Positions 54,141 to 63,066 of a stretch of DNA of 64,000 nt are shown here, one piece after another (the stretch's first letter is position 1; the number at the start of each line of letters is the position of its first letter). Below the pieces are notes generated by a model. That model was not told where the DNA came from and searched no databases. It worked only from the letters and a program-made list of their open reading frames with translations. Made by a program: the position numbers and the translations under genes. The stretch spans positions 62,001 to 126,000 of the forward strand of contig NZ_ATJV01000114.1 in NCBI RefSeq assembly GCF_000443165.1, in the 5' to 3' direction. This DNA comes from Thauera terpenica 58Eu. Lineage in GTDB: Bacteria > Pseudomonadota > Gammaproteobacteria > Burkholderiales > Rhodocyclaceae.

Positions 54141-54914
54141 ATGACCATTATCCCTCTTCCCGCCTTTCGCGATAACTACATCTGGCTCATGCACGACGGC
54201 CGCCATGCCCTGGTGGTCGATCCGGGCGACGCCCAGCCCGTCATCGACCACCTTGAGCGTGAGCAGCTGCAGCTCGCAGCCATCCTCATCACCCATCATC
54301 ATGCCGATCACGTCGGCGGCCTGCGCAGCTTGCTCGCGCACGCGCCCGTACCCGTGTTCGGACCGGCCCACGAGGACATCGACGGCGTTGACCACCGTCT
54401 GGTCGAGGGCGACAGGGTGCACATCGCCCCCATGAATCTTGACTTCGACGTGCTCGACATCCCGGCCCACACCGCCGGCCACATTGCCTTTGTCACGCCC
54501 GACGGCGCGGCGCGCGTGCTGTTCTGTGGTGACACCTTGTTTTCCGCCGGTTGCGGGCGCCTGTTCGAAGGCAGCCCCAGCCAGCTGGCAAGTTCGCTGG
54601 CCAAGCTCGCGGCCCTGCCCGACGACACCCAGGTCTACTGCACTCACGAGTACACCTTGTCCAACCTGGCCTTCGCCCACGCAGCCGAACCCCACAACCC
54701 CGCTCGCGACGCCTACGCCGCGCGCTGCAAGGCACTGCGCGCAGCCAATCAACCCACCCTGCCCAGCACCATCGGGCTCGAAAAGGCGATCAACCCCTTT
54801 CTGCGCAGCGAACAGCCCGGCATCCACGACGCAATTGCGGCACATCACGGAACCCGGCCCGCCAACGCGCTCGAGTGCCTCACCGCGCTGCGGGCCTGGA
54901 AAGACAATTTCTGA
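54141..54914 (+). CDS. gloB: hydroxyacylglutathione hydrolase (glyoxalase II)
   Basis: Hydrolyses S-lactoylglutathione to lactate and glutathione, finishing methylglyoxal detoxification. 257 residues, metallo-beta-lactamase fold. The metal motif HHHADH is at 52-57 (ITHHHADHVGG). H in IPAHTAGHIAF, Asp in LFCGDTLF and H in YCTHEYTLSNLAF complete the site. It is divergent from the methyltransferase gene with only 27 bp between starts. The usual C-terminal end (TALRAWKDNF) is present. Confidence 0.96.
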   Translation: MTIIPLPAFRDNYIWLMHDGRHALVVDPGDAQPVIDHLEREQLQLAAILITHHHADHVGGLRSLLAHAPVPVFGPAHEDIDGVDHRLVEGDRVHIAPMNLDFDVLDIPAHTAGHIAFVTPDGAARVLFCGDTLFSAGCGRLFEGSPSQLASSLAKLAALPDDTQVYCTHEYTLSNLAFAHAAEPHNPARDAYAARCKALRAANQPTLPSTIGLEKAINPFLRSEQPGIHDAIAAHHGTRPANALECLTALRAWKDNF

Positions 54915-55053
54915 AGTCGGCGCCCGCAACCGGGCGGACAGCGGGCAAGCGCTCACGCTGCGCCGGCGCGCACGCCACAAAATTGACGTCACATCCGCGC
55001 GATCGATAGACTGGCGCGTTTTATCGTCCGGGACACAAGGCGGCCCCACGAGC

Positions 55054-56661
55054 ATGCGCACACGCCTCGCCCTTTTTCTTTCTACTGCTTGCTGCCTGTA
55101 CATGCTGGGCGCAAGCACCCTGATCCACGCCGAGGACGCGGCACAGCCGCCCACCAGCGCAGGACAGACCAGCGGGCCTGAAGGACAGACCAGCGGTTCT
55201 GAAGGACAGACCAGTGGGTCTGGAGCCGACCTGGGAGCCGACCTGGCCGCGACCGACACACCTGAGCTCAATGCGCCCGCGGTCGCAGTGCCGGAAGCCG
55301 TGGTGTCCGAGCTCATCGTGACCGAGGCCGATGCGCTGGCGCCGCCCAAGCGGGTGCTCACGCTCGACCTCACGCGCGACGCCAACGACATCTGGGACCG
55401 CATCCGCCGCGGCTTCGGCATGTCCGACCTCGACAGCGAGCGCGTCAGCGAGCAGCAGGCCTTCTACATCAACCGCCCCGCCTTCCTCAAGCAGGTCTTT
55501 GCCCGCGGCGGCCGCTATCTCTACTACATCGTCGACGAGCTCGAACGCCGCGGCATGCCTACCGAACTGGCGCTGCTCCCGATGGTGGAAAGCAGCTACA
55601 ACCCGCTCGCCTATTCGCGCTCGCATGCATCCGGTTTGTGGCAGTTCATCCCCTCGACCGGCAAGTATTACAACCTCACCCAGGACTCCTGGGTGGACGA
55701 AAGACGCGATGTCATCGCCTCCACCAACGCCGCCCTCGACTATCTGCAGAAGATCTATGAGATGCACGGCGACTGGCACCTTGCGCTGGCGTCCTACAAC
55801 TGGGGCGAAGGCGCCGTGCAGCGCGCACTCAAGCGCAACGCCGACGAGGGGCTGCCGGGCGAATACAGCCATCTGCGCATGCCGGAGGAAACCCGCAACT
55901 ACGTGCCCAAGCTGCAGGCGATCAAGAACATTGTTTCCGAACCGGAGCTGTTCCACTTCGAGCTCCCCTATGTGGCCAACGAAATGCACTTCGTCGCCGT
56001 CGATGCCCCGATCGGCGTAGACCTGGCCACCGCGGCGGAACTGTCGGACATGCCGGTGGACGAGTTCCTCGCGCTCAACCCCGGCTTCAATCGCCCGGTG
56101 ACGACAATGGCCGGGCAGAGCTTCATCGTGCCCACCGACCGCGCGCGCAGGCTGCGCGAAGGCCTGGAAGAGCTCGAGCGCAGTGGCAAGGTGTGGCGCC
56201 TGCATACCGTGGAACGCGGCGAGCAGCTCAGCGAGATCGCTGCCGAACATGGGCTCACCGTGTCCGAGCTGAGGCAGATCAACGGCCTCGCGGGCAACAC
56301 CTCCGGAGCCGGGCAAACCCTGCTCGTACCGGCTGGCAGCGACCCTGAAGGCGCGCTCGAACTCAGCAGCATGCTGCCCTTCGCCGGCGCTGCAACGCGT
56401 CAGCAAGGCCTGAAGATCCGACGTACGGCAGGCGCTGCGGGCGGCACCGGGCTCAAGGCGCCGGTGCGAAGCGCGCCTGCAGCCGTCAGGTCTGCACCAC
56501 AACGCGCAGCGGCCCGCAGCAAAGCAGCCCCGACTCAAGGCAAACCGGGGGCCAAGCCCGGCAAGGGGAGCCCTGCCGCCAAGGCCGCAAAAAAACCCTC
56601 ACCGACGGCGGCACCCGCCGCCAAAGCCAAACCCAAAGCAGCCGACTCCAGGCAACGTTGA
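55054..56661 (+). CDS. mltD: membrane-bound lytic murein transglycosylase D with LysM domains
   Basis: Peptidoglycan lytic transglycosylase of the GH23 family. 535 residues. A signal peptide covers about 1-27; I see no lipobox. Then comes a low-complexity stretch with three GQTSGxE/G repeats. The SLT domain has the catalytic Glu in MVESSYNPLAYSRSHASGLWQFIPSTGKYYNL region and YNWGEGAVQRAL. Two or more LysM-like segments follow (HTVERGEQLSEIAAEHGL). The tail of about 70 residues is Lys/Ala/Pro-rich and basic. The ATG at 55054 is chosen; the same frame upstream runs through gloB and is not coding. A TTGACG lies 70 bp upstream. Confidence 0.93.
   Translation: MRTRLALFLSTACCLYMLGASTLIHAEDAAQPPTSAGQTSGPEGQTSGSEGQTSGSGADLGADLAATDTPELNAPAVAVPEAVVSELIVTEADALAPPKRVLTLDLTRDANDIWDRIRRGFGMSDLDSERVSEQQAFYINRPAFLKQVFARGGRYLYYIVDELERRGMPTELALLPMVESSYNPLAYSRSHASGLWQFIPSTGKYYNLTQDSWVDERRDVIASTNAALDYLQKIYEMHGDWHLALASYNWGEGAVQRALKRNADEGLPGEYSHLRMPEETRNYVPKLQAIKNIVSEPELFHFELPYVANEMHFVAVDAPIGVDLATAAELSDMPVDEFLALNPGFNRPVTTMAGQSFIVPTDRARRLREGLEELERSGKVWRLHTVERGEQLSEIAAEHGLTVSELRQINGLAGNTSGAGQTLLVPAGSDPEGALELSSMLPFAGAATRQQGLKIRRTAGAAGGTGLKAPVRSAPAAVRSAPQRAAARSKAAPTQGKPGAKPGKGSPAAKAAKKPSPTAAPAAKAKPKAADSRQR
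55162..55224 (+). repeat. three 21-bp tandem repeats in mltD
   Basis: Three consecutive 21-bp units (55162-55182, 55183-55203, 55204-55224) encode GQTSGPE, GQTSGSE and GQTSGSG, followed by a short ADLGADLA duplication. They lie between the signal peptide and the catalytic domain, and copy changes would keep the frame. Confidence 0.85.
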
Positions 56662-56679
56662 ATCACGGGCGCGCTGAGT

Positions 56680-56716
56680 TCAGGGGCTCAGGGGCTCAGG
56701 GACTCAGGGGATCAGG
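56680..56716. repeat. octanucleotide tandem repeat at the mltD/ABC gene junction
   Basis: 4.6 copies of TCAGGGGC with small changes (TCAGGGGC twice, TCAGGGAC, TCAGGGGA, then TCAGG). It starts 18 bp after the mltD stop and overlaps the last codons and stop of the ABC ATPase gene on the minus strand (stop at 56704-56706). Confidence 0.85.
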
Positions 56717-58806
56717 CGTGGCCAGTGACAACGAAAACGATGGCCCTGGCCGAACTCGGTGACCGGCGGATAGCTCACACGGCAGACATCGGTCACATGC
56801 GGGCAGCGCGGATGGAAATGGCATCCGCCCGGGGGGTTCAGGGGCGAGGGCAGATCGAGCGCAGCGGGTGCCGGGTCAGCTTTCCCCGGCGACGGTGATG
56901 CGCTCGCGCCTGCGTCCTCCATGACGCGCGGCACCGCAGCGAGCAGGGCGCGTGTGTAGGGATGGGCGGGTGCACGCAACACCTTGTCGACCGGCCCTTC
57001 CTCGACGATGCGGCCGAGGTACATCACCGCCACTTCATCGGCCAGGTACTCGACCACCGCCAGGTTGTGGGTGATGAAGAGGTAAGCCAGCCCTTGTTCG
57101 GCCTGCAGCTCGCGCATCAGGTTGAGCAGCTGCGCCTGCACCGACACGTCGAGTGCACTCGTGGGCTCGTCACACACGATCACCCGTGGTGACACCGCCA
57201 GCGCGCGCGCCATGGCGATGCGCTGGCGCTGACCGCCGGAGAACTCGTGCGGGTAACGCCAGCGCATGTCGGCGGACAGACCCACACGCTCGAGCAGCTC
57301 GGCGATGCGCAGCTGGCGCGCGCGCGCACTGGCCTCGACGTCGAGGCTGATCATGCCTTCTTCGATGATGTCGCCCACGCGCATGCGCGGATTGAGCGAG
57401 GCGAACGGATCCTGGAACACCATCTGCACCGCAGTACGCAGCGCATGCAGTTGTTCGCCGTGGTATGCGCTGATGTTTTCGCCATCCAGGAAGAGCTCGC
57501 CGGTGCTCGCCTTGATCAGCTTGAGTATGGCCTTGCCCACCGTCGTCTTGCCACAGCCGGACTCGCCCACCAGTGCCAGCGTGCGCCCCGGAGCCAGCCG
57601 CAGGCTGACCCCATCGACCGCGCGCACGTGGCCTACGGTTCGTCGCAGCAAGCCCTTGCGCACCGGGAAGTGCACGCTCAGATCCTGCACTTCCAGCACC
57701 GGCGTCGCGCTGCGTCCGCGATGCAGCGCCGCCGCCAGCGCCACACCCAGCGCAGGCGGGTGTGCGTGCGGCGTGTTCACGCCCTCATACAGATGGCAGC
57801 GCACGGCCTGTTCACCCAGCTGATGCCAGGCCGGCGCCTCGTCATCGCAGCGATCGAAGGCCAGCGCGCAGCGCTCGGCGAAACGGCAGCCGGTAAAATC
57901 GCGGTCGAGCGCCGGCACCGCGCCATGAGGCGCATCGAGCGGCGCGCCACGCCGTCCACTGCCGGGCAGCGCCGCAAACAGCTTGCGCGCATAGGGATGC
58001 AGCGGCGTACGGAAGAAGGCCGCGCGCGGCCCGGTCTCCACCACCTCACCCGCGTACATGATGCCCACCCGGTGCGCCATGCGTGCCGCCACGCCGAGAT
58101 CGTGGGTGATCAACAACATGCCCATGCCACGCTCGCGCTGGATCTGCGCCAGCAAGTCCAGCACCTGCGCCTGGATGGTGACGTCGAGCGCCGTCGTCGG
58201 CTCATCGGCGATGAGCAGCTGCGGCCGCCCGGCGAGCGCAATGGCAATCATCACGCGCTGCTTCATGCCACCCGAGAACTGAAACGGATAGTCGCGCAGG
58301 CGCTGCACCGGATCAGGAATGCCGACCGCCTCCAGCAAACGGCAGGCTTCGGCCTGGGCTTGCGCAGCGCGCAGGCCGTGTCGTGCCAGAGCCTCGACAA
58401 TCTGCGCGCCCACCGTCATCACCGGATTCAGGCTGGTCGCCGGTTCCTGGAAGATCATGCCGATGCGCCCACCACGCACCTTACGCATGGCCGACTCCGG
58501 CAGGCGCAGCAGATCCTCACCGTCCAGCCTGACCTCGCCGCGCTCGATGCGTCCGCTGTCGGGCAGCAGGCGCGTGAGCGCGAGCGCAGTCATCGACTTG
58601 CCGCAACCGGATTCACCCAGCAGCGCATAGGTTTCACCCGCGGCAATGCTGAGATCGACACCATCGACCGGGCGCAGCTCGGTGTCGCCCCGATCGAGGA
58701 CAACTCCAAGGTCGGTCACGCACAGCAGGGGCGGAGACGAGGGCACGGGTGAAGGCAAAGGCGATGAGCCGCCGGAGGGGGGCACGGCGGGATCGGTGGA
58801 GTTCAT
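56704..58806 (-). CDS. fused two-ATPase peptide ABC transporter subunit (DppDF/GsiA/YejF-type)
   Basis: 700-residue protein with two complete ABC ATPase units. The first has Walker [10 protein letters not shown], signature FSGGMKQRV and Walker [13 protein letters not shown]. The second has [26 protein letters not shown] and [12 protein letters not shown]. Each half ends with the oligopeptide/dipeptide C-terminal Cys motif ([28 protein letters not shown]). That marks a peptide, nickel or glutathione importer of the DppDF fusion type. No permease or binding protein gene is adjacent, so substrate and partners are unknown. The ATG at 58806 begins after a Ser/Pro-rich segment; a start nearer the domain is possible. 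Confidence 0.92.
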   Translation of the reverse strand: MNSTDPAVPPSGGSSPLPSPVPSSPPLLCVTDLGVVLDRGDTELRPVDGVDLSIAAGETYALLGESGCGKSMTALALTRLLPDSGRIERGEVRLDGEDLLRLPESAMRKVRGGRIGMIFQEPATSLNPVMTVGAQIVEALARHGLRAAQAQAEACRLLEAVGIPDPVQRLRDYPFQFSGGMKQRVMIAIALAGRPQLLIADEPTTALDVTIQAQVLDLLAQIQRERGMGMLLITHDLGVAARMAHRVGIMYAGEVVETGPRAAFFRTPLHPYARKLFAALPGSGRRGAPLDAPHGAVPALDRDFTGCRFAERCALAFDRCDDEAPAWHQLGEQAVRCHLYEGVNTPHAHPPALGVALAAALHRGRSATPVLEVQDLSVHFPVRKGLLRRTVGHVRAVDGVSLRLAPGRTLALVGESGCGKTTVGKAILKLIKASTGELFLDGENISAYHGEQLHALRTAVQMVFQDPFASLNPRMRVGDIIEEGMISLDVEASARARQLRIAELLERVGLSADMRWRYPHEFSGGQRQRIAMARALAVSPRVIVCDEPTSALDVSVQAQLLNLMRELQAEQGLAYLFITHNLAVVEYLADEVAVMYLGRIVEEGPVDKVLRAPAHPYTRALLAAVPRVMEDAGASASPSPGKADPAPAALDLPSPLNPPGGCHFHPRCPHVTDVCRVSYPPVTEFGQGHRFRCHWPRLIP

Positions 58807-58890
58807 GGGTGCACAGCGGCGAGGGCAGTGAGACAGAGCAAGGGACAGAAGAACGCAGGGTCGGACGCTGCGGATGGTAGACGAGGGACG

Positions 58891-58913
58891 AAAAAAAGGC
58901 CGCTTGCGCGGCC
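58891..58913 (-). terminator. intrinsic terminator downstream of slyD
   Basis: Minus strand GGCCGC, 4-nt loop GCAA, GCGGCC, then seven T residues (58898-58903 pairs with 58908-58913). It lies 12 bp after the slyD stop and ends the bcp-slyD transcript before the ABC gene. Confidence 0.93.
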
Positions 58914-58924
58914 CCCGCAAACAA

Positions 58925-59410
58925 TCAGTGGTGATGTCCGCCTGCACCATGGACATGGCCATGGTTGATTTCCTCGGTGGTCGCGGGTCGCACTTCGGCA
59001 ACCGTCACGTCGAACACCAGCGCGACCCCGGCAAGCGGGTGATTACCATCGACCACGACCTTGCCATCGGCAATGTCGGTGACACGGTAGACCACTTCTT
59101 CTTCACCATCCTCAGACACGCGCTCGAAGCTCATGCCGACTTCGATGTTCTCCGGAAACAGCTTGGCATCCTCGACCAGGATCAATTCCTCGTCGTAGTC
59201 ACCGAAGGCCTCTTCGGGCAGCAGCTTGATCTGCAGCACGTCGCCCACCTTCTTGGCGTGCAGGGTCTCTTCCAGTACCGGGAAGATGCCGTCGTATCCG
59301 CCATGCAGATACACCAACGGGTGCTCGCCATCATCGATGACGGCGCCGTCCGTGTCGCGCACAGTGTAGTTGAGCGTCACGACGCTATTTTTTGCGATTT
59401 GATTCTGCAT
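58925..59410 (-). CDS. slyD: FKBP-type peptidyl-prolyl isomerase SlyD
   Basis: 161-residue prolyl isomerase and chaperone. The FKBP domain is split by the IF chaperone insert: residues 1-65 (VTLNYTVRDTDGAVIDD and PLVYLHGGYDGIFPVLEETL), insert, then VVVDGNHPLAGVALVFDVTVAEVR. The C-terminus is short and His-rich (HGHVHGAGGHHH), the nickel-binding tail of the family but much shorter than in E. coli. SlyD helps nickel-enzyme maturation and folding. Its ATG lies 26 bp inside the end of bcp. Confidence 0.94.
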   Translation of the reverse strand: MQNQIAKNSVVTLNYTVRDTDGAVIDDGEHPLVYLHGGYDGIFPVLEETLHAKKVGDVLQIKLLPEEAFGDYDEELILVEDAKLFPENIEVGMSFERVSEDGEEEVVYRVTDIADGKVVVDGNHPLAGVALVFDVTVAEVRPATTEEINHGHVHGAGGHHH

Positions 59411-59882
59411 TGTCAGATTCCAGTTTCTTGACCAATTCAAAAACCGCCGCGGCATGGCCGCGGGGAACTACATCGTAGAAAGTGTGGCGGATGGTGCCCT
59501 GCTTGTCGATGATGAAAGTCGACCGCCGCACCCCCATTCGGTTCACGCCATCGACCTCTTTCTGCCGCCACACCCCGTACAGCTTGCAAACGTCCTTGTC
59601 GGGATCCGATAACAGACGGATGGACAGACCTTCCTCGTCACGGAAGTCGGCATGGGTCATGCAATCGTCCGGACTCACGCCGACCACGATGCAACCATGG
59701 CGAGCAAACTCACCCTCACGATCGCTGAAGTCGGCCGCCTGCAGGGTGCAGCCCGGAGTACGGTCACGAGGGTAGAAATAAAGCACCAGATGATGCTTGC
59801 CGGCCACCGATGCCAGATCGAATGTTTCCATATCTGCATCCGGCAACGAGAACAGAGGTGCGATATCGCCGCTTTGCAGCAT
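59385..59882 (-). CDS. bcp: thioredoxin-dependent peroxiredoxin Bcp
   Basis: 165-residue BCP/PrxQ-type peroxidase reducing hydrogen and organic peroxides. YFYPRDRTPGCTLQAADF carries the peroxidatic Cys45. The +5 Cys of many PrxQ enzymes is replaced by Ala50, so resolution must use another Cys (one lies in HGCIVVG or SPDDCMTH) or a thioredoxin partner. The ATG at 59882 opens the conserved N-terminus (MLQSGDIAPLFSLPD). A TAGAAT -10-like hexamer lies 24 bp upstream on the minus strand (59906-59911). The 3' end overlaps slyD by 26 bp. Confidence 0.94.
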   Translation of the reverse strand: MLQSGDIAPLFSLPDADMETFDLASVAGKHHLVLYFYPRDRTPGCTLQAADFSDREGEFARHGCIVVGVSPDDCMTHADFRDEEGLSIRLLSDPDKDVCKLYGVWRQKEVDGVNRMGVRRSTFIIDKQGTIRHTFYDVVPRGHAAAVFELVKKLESDNAESNRKK

Positions 59883-60126
59883 GAGGTCTTCCTGACGTGT
59901 GGCGGATTCTAGCCGAGAGCCCTTGCGAACTCTACCGGACCTTGGTCTTGCCCTGACTTGGGGCTGGACGAACATGATCTCTCTCCCGGGTTGGACAAGC
60001 TGACGGACGCCTCATGCGGACGCCTCGCTGCAGCAATAGCGCAGAAGTGGGGCGGGCTCAAGACGCACTGCATCATTTCAGGCCAGCCGCGCCCGCACAC
60101 GCGCAAGGCTTTTCCCGCAACAGGGC

Positions 60127-60154
60127 TTGCCGAGGACGAATAACTGTTTAAAAT
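60127..60154 (+). promoter_or_regulatory. lexA operon promoter
   Basis: TTGCCG (60127-60132), a 16-bp spacer, and TAAAAT (60149-60154), 24 bp before the lexA ATG. The -10 lies inside the LexA box, so bound LexA would block RNA polymerase. Confidence 0.65.
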
Positions 60155-60159
60155 TACAG
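60144..60159 (+). promoter_or_regulatory. LexA box (SOS operator) of the lexA-imuA-imuB operon
   Basis: CTGT, eight AT-rich bases (TTAAAATT), then ACAG: a perfect half-site pair with the CTGT-N8-ACAG spacing of the gamma/betaproteobacterial SOS box. It lies 19 bp before the lexA ATG and overlaps the -10, so LexA should repress its own operon. Confidence 0.93.
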
Positions 60160-60178
60160 GCAACATCAGGAGGCTGTC

Positions 60179-60787
60179 ATGAGTGCCCGTAGCGAAACCC
60201 TCACCGCCCGTCAGCAGGAAATTCTCGACTTCATCCGCAGCACCGTCGAAGGCGAAGGTCGTCCGCCCACCCGTGCCGAAGTGTGCACCGCCTTCGGCTT
60301 TCGCTCACCCAATGCCGCCGAAACCCATCTGCGTGCGCTCGCCGCCAAGGGCGCGATCCTGCTCGAAGAAGGCCGTGCGCGCGGCATCCGCCTGGTCGCA
60401 GCACTGGGCCTGCCGCTGATCGGCCACGTCGCCGCCGGCAGCCCCATCCTCGCCGCCGAACACGTCGAGGCCCACTACCAGCTCGACCCTGCCCTGTTTT
60501 CACCACGCGCCGACTACCTGTTGCGCGTGCGCGGCATGAGCATGCGCGACGCCGGCATCCTGGACGGTGACCTGATCGCCGTGCATCGCAGCCCGGAAGC
60601 GCGTAACGGCCAGATCGTGGTCGCCCGTCTGGAAGACGACGTCACCGTCAAGACCTTGCAACGCAAGGGCGCGCTGGTCGAACTGCTGCCAGCCAACCCC
60701 GACTTCAAGCCCATCGTGGTCGACACCCGGCGCGACGCGCTGAGCATCGAAGGCGTCATGGTCGGCCTGATCCGCAAGGATCACTGA
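60179..60787 (+). CDS. lexA: SOS repressor LexA
   Basis: 202-residue repressor that self-cleaves when RecA is activated. The N-terminal winged helix has [28 protein letters not shown]. The cleavage site is Ala86-Gly87 (HVAAG), and the catalytic pair is Ser121 (GMSM) and Lys158 (TVKTL). Ribosome binding site AGGAGG is 5 nt before the ATG. imuA and imuB follow. The perfect LexA box upstream shows autoregulation. Length equals E. coli LexA. Confidence 0.97.
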   Translation: MSARSETLTARQQEILDFIRSTVEGEGRPPTRAEVCTAFGFRSPNAAETHLRALAAKGAILLEEGRARGIRLVAALGLPLIGHVAAGSPILAAEHVEAHYQLDPALFSPRADYLLRVRGMSMRDAGILDGDLIAVHRSPEARNGQIVVARLEDDVTVKTLQRKGALVELLPANPDFKPIVVDTRRDALSIEGVMVGLIRKDH

Positions 60788-60810
60788 ACACCCTTTTCAC
60801 GGAGCTCACA

Positions 60811-61509
60811 GTGGCCCAGGGACTCGAGTGCCTGCCGGCAGGCCTCGTGTGGCAGGCCACGCAGCTGGCACAGGCGCCAGGCAACACGCTGCCGACCGGC
60901 TTTGCCGCGCTCGACGCAGCGCTGCCCGGCGGCGGCTGGCCCGCGGGCGCCCTCATCGAGCTGCTCACCGAACACCCCGGGGTGGGCGAAATCTCCTTGC
61001 TGCTGCCGCTGCTGCGCGAGCTTGCCGATGAGCGCTGGATGGCCTTGATTGCCCCACCGCTATTGCCTTATGCGCCCGCGCTCGAGGCCGCCGGCGTGGC
61101 GCTGCAGCGCCTGCTGCTGATCCGCCCGTCCACCCCCACCGAGGCCTTGTGGGCCACGCGCCAGGCGAGCGCCAGCGGCAGCTGCGCTCTGGTGATGGCC
61201 TGGCTTGCGCGCCTTGACACCGCGGCGCTGCGACGTCTGCAGCTGGCTGCCGAACAAGGCGCCACACCTTTGTTCCTGCTGCGCGCGCGCAGCGCAGTGC
61301 GTCACGCCTCGCCTGCGCTCTTGCGTCTGGCGCTGTCACCGACGCTCGATGGCCTGCAGATCGACATCCTGAAACGCCGCGGCCCGCCGGCCGCAGGGCC
61401 GATTCAGCTGTGCTGGGACGAGCTGAACGGTATTGCGCCAACGCAGGCGGATCCGGCGACCAAGGCACAGAATCCGCACGGCGCACGCCACCTCAGCCTC
61501 GTGGACTGA
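60811..61509 (+). CDS. imuA: ImuA (RecA/SulA-like) mutagenesis cassette protein
   Basis: 232-residue RecA-fold protein of the damage-induced mutagenesis cassette. ImuA works with ImuB and DnaE2 in translesion synthesis. TGFAALDAALPGGGWPAGALIELL at the N-terminus is the family signature. The Walker A position (TEHPGVGEISLL) lacks the GKT of RecA, so ATP binding is doubtful. The start is GTG 60811 with GGAG upstream, 23 bp after the lexA stop. Expression is probably SOS-induced from the lexA promoter. Confidence 0.88.
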   Translation: MAQGLECLPAGLVWQATQLAQAPGNTLPTGFAALDAALPGGGWPAGALIELLTEHPGVGEISLLLPLLRELADERWMALIAPPLLPYAPALEAAGVALQRLLLIRPSTPTEALWATRQASASGSCALVMAWLARLDTAALRRLQLAAEQGATPLFLLRARSAVRHASPALLRLALSPTLDGLQIDILKRRGPPAAGPIQLCWDELNGIAPTQADPATKAQNPHGARHLSLVD

Positions 61510-61515
61510 TGCCCC

Positions 61516-62964
61516 ATGCTGTGGCTCGCGATCTTCGTCCCCGCCCTGCCCTTGCAGGTGTTCACCCGCGCGCAGCTCGATGCCGAACTGCCGATGGCCG
61601 TGCTCGACGCGCGCGCGAGCGCACGCATCCTGCTCGCCAATGACGCCGCCTGCGCCCAGGGGGTGAACGCCGACCAGGCGGTGGCGGCAGCGCAGGCCAT
61701 CGCTCCGGCCTTGCGTCTGCAGCCGCGCCAGCCCGAACGCGAGACGGCGCTGCTGGCTGAAATCGCCTGTTGGGCAGGCTGCTTCACACCCCGCATCAGC
61801 CTCGCGCCGCCCAACGCGGTGCTGCTCGAGATCAGCGCCAGCCTGCGCCTTTTCGGCGGCATGGCCGCTGTCGAGCAGCAAGTGCATGAAGGCCTGGAGC
61901 TGCTCGGCCTCGTCACCCATGTCGCCTGCGCCCCCACTCCCCTCGCCGCCCACTGGTTTGCTGTCTGCGGCCAGGGCCCTGTTGCCGGCAGCGACTGGCG
62001 GCAAGCCCTGGAGCGGCTGCCGCTGGCGGTACTCGACAACAACCCTGCCTGCCCCGCCGCCGCCCTGGAGCTGCTCGCCGGGCTGGGCATACGCAGTCTT
62101 GGCGAGGTACGCGCCTTGCCCGCCGCCGGCCTGGCACTGCGCCAGGCCGGGGCCATAAGCCTGCTCATCGCCCGTGCCCGTGGCGAACAGCCCGATCCGC
62201 GCCCCTGGTTCGAACCACCTGCCCGCTTTGCCAATGAACTCGTCCTGCCTGCCCCCAGTCATCACAGCGAGGCCTTGCTGTTCGCCGCGCGCCGCCTGTT
62301 CGCGAGCCTGAGCGCCTGGCTGCGCGCCCGACATACCGCCATCGATCACTGCCGCCTGGTGCTGGTGCACGAACGCCATGCGACGAGCGCGCTCGACATC
62401 GTGCTCGGCCACCCCAGCGACGACGACAAACACATTGCCCTGATCGCACGCGAACTGCTGGCGACACAGGTCCTGGCAGACGAAGTGTGCGCCCTGCGCC
62501 TGGAAGCCGAACATGTGCTCGAGCACCCACTTGTTGCCGGCGAGCTGTTCGAGACGCCCGCACAACTCAGGGACGAGGCCTGGCGCTTGCTCGAGCGCCT
62601 GCGGGCGCGCCTGGGCAAGGACGCCATCTGCCGCCTGGACGCGGTCGCCGATCACCGCCCTGAAGCCGCCTGGCAGGTCTGCGCCGCAAACAGCGCGGCC
62701 ACCTCACCAGCGCCGCGTCGCCCTGCCACGCTGGCGCTGCCCGGGCGCAGGCGCCCGTTCTGGCTGCTACCCGAGCCCAGGGCCATAGGCGCCCGTCAGT
62801 TCACCCTGCTTGGCGACGCCGAGCGCATTGAGAGCGGCTGGTGGGACGGTGGCGACATTCGTCGCGACTACTACCTCGCGCATGAGCGCGACCACCGCCT
62901 GTGCTGGATCTTCCACCAACTCGACCCCCCGGGGGGCTGGTATGTGCAAGGGTATTTCGGCTGA
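61516..62964 (+). CDS. imuB: ImuB, catalytically degenerate Y-family polymerase-like protein
   Basis: 482-residue Y-family polymerase relative that bridges ImuA, DnaE2 and the beta clamp. The N-terminus LWLAIFVPALPLQVFTR lacks the catalytic DxD motif and the SxDE motif is also lost (SASLRLFGGMAAV), as in known ImuB proteins. The C-terminal RRDYYLAHERDHRLCWIFHQL then GWYVQGYFG is the ImuB tail. The ATG at 61516 lies 6 bp after imuA. dnaE2, commonly next in this cassette, is absent; a small membrane protein follows instead. Confidence 0.92.
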   Translation: MLWLAIFVPALPLQVFTRAQLDAELPMAVLDARASARILLANDAACAQGVNADQAVAAAQAIAPALRLQPRQPERETALLAEIACWAGCFTPRISLAPPNAVLLEISASLRLFGGMAAVEQQVHEGLELLGLVTHVACAPTPLAAHWFAVCGQGPVAGSDWRQALERLPLAVLDNNPACPAAALELLAGLGIRSLGEVRALPAAGLALRQAGAISLLIARARGEQPDPRPWFEPPARFANELVLPAPSHHSEALLFAARRLFASLSAWLRARHTAIDHCRLVLVHERHATSALDIVLGHPSDDDKHIALIARELLATQVLADEVCALRLEAEHVLEHPLVAGELFETPAQLRDEAWRLLERLRARLGKDAICRLDAVADHRPEAAWQVCAANSAATSPAPRRPATLALPGRRRPFWLLPEPRAIGARQFTLLGDAERIESGWWDGGDIRRDYYLAHERDHRLCWIFHQLDPPGGWYVQGYFG

Positions 62965-63066
62965 TTCCAGCCGCGCGGACAGGCAGCCCCGACGGAGGCC
63001 ACGAACTAACGTAGTAGACTCTTCCTCGCGCTCACTCTTACCCGGCTTGCCGGGCATCACCGAACA

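Noticed and set aside
54439-55053. 205-codon N-terminal extension of mltD running through gloB
   Set aside because: That part is out of frame with conserved gloB; the signal peptide of MltD begins at 55054.
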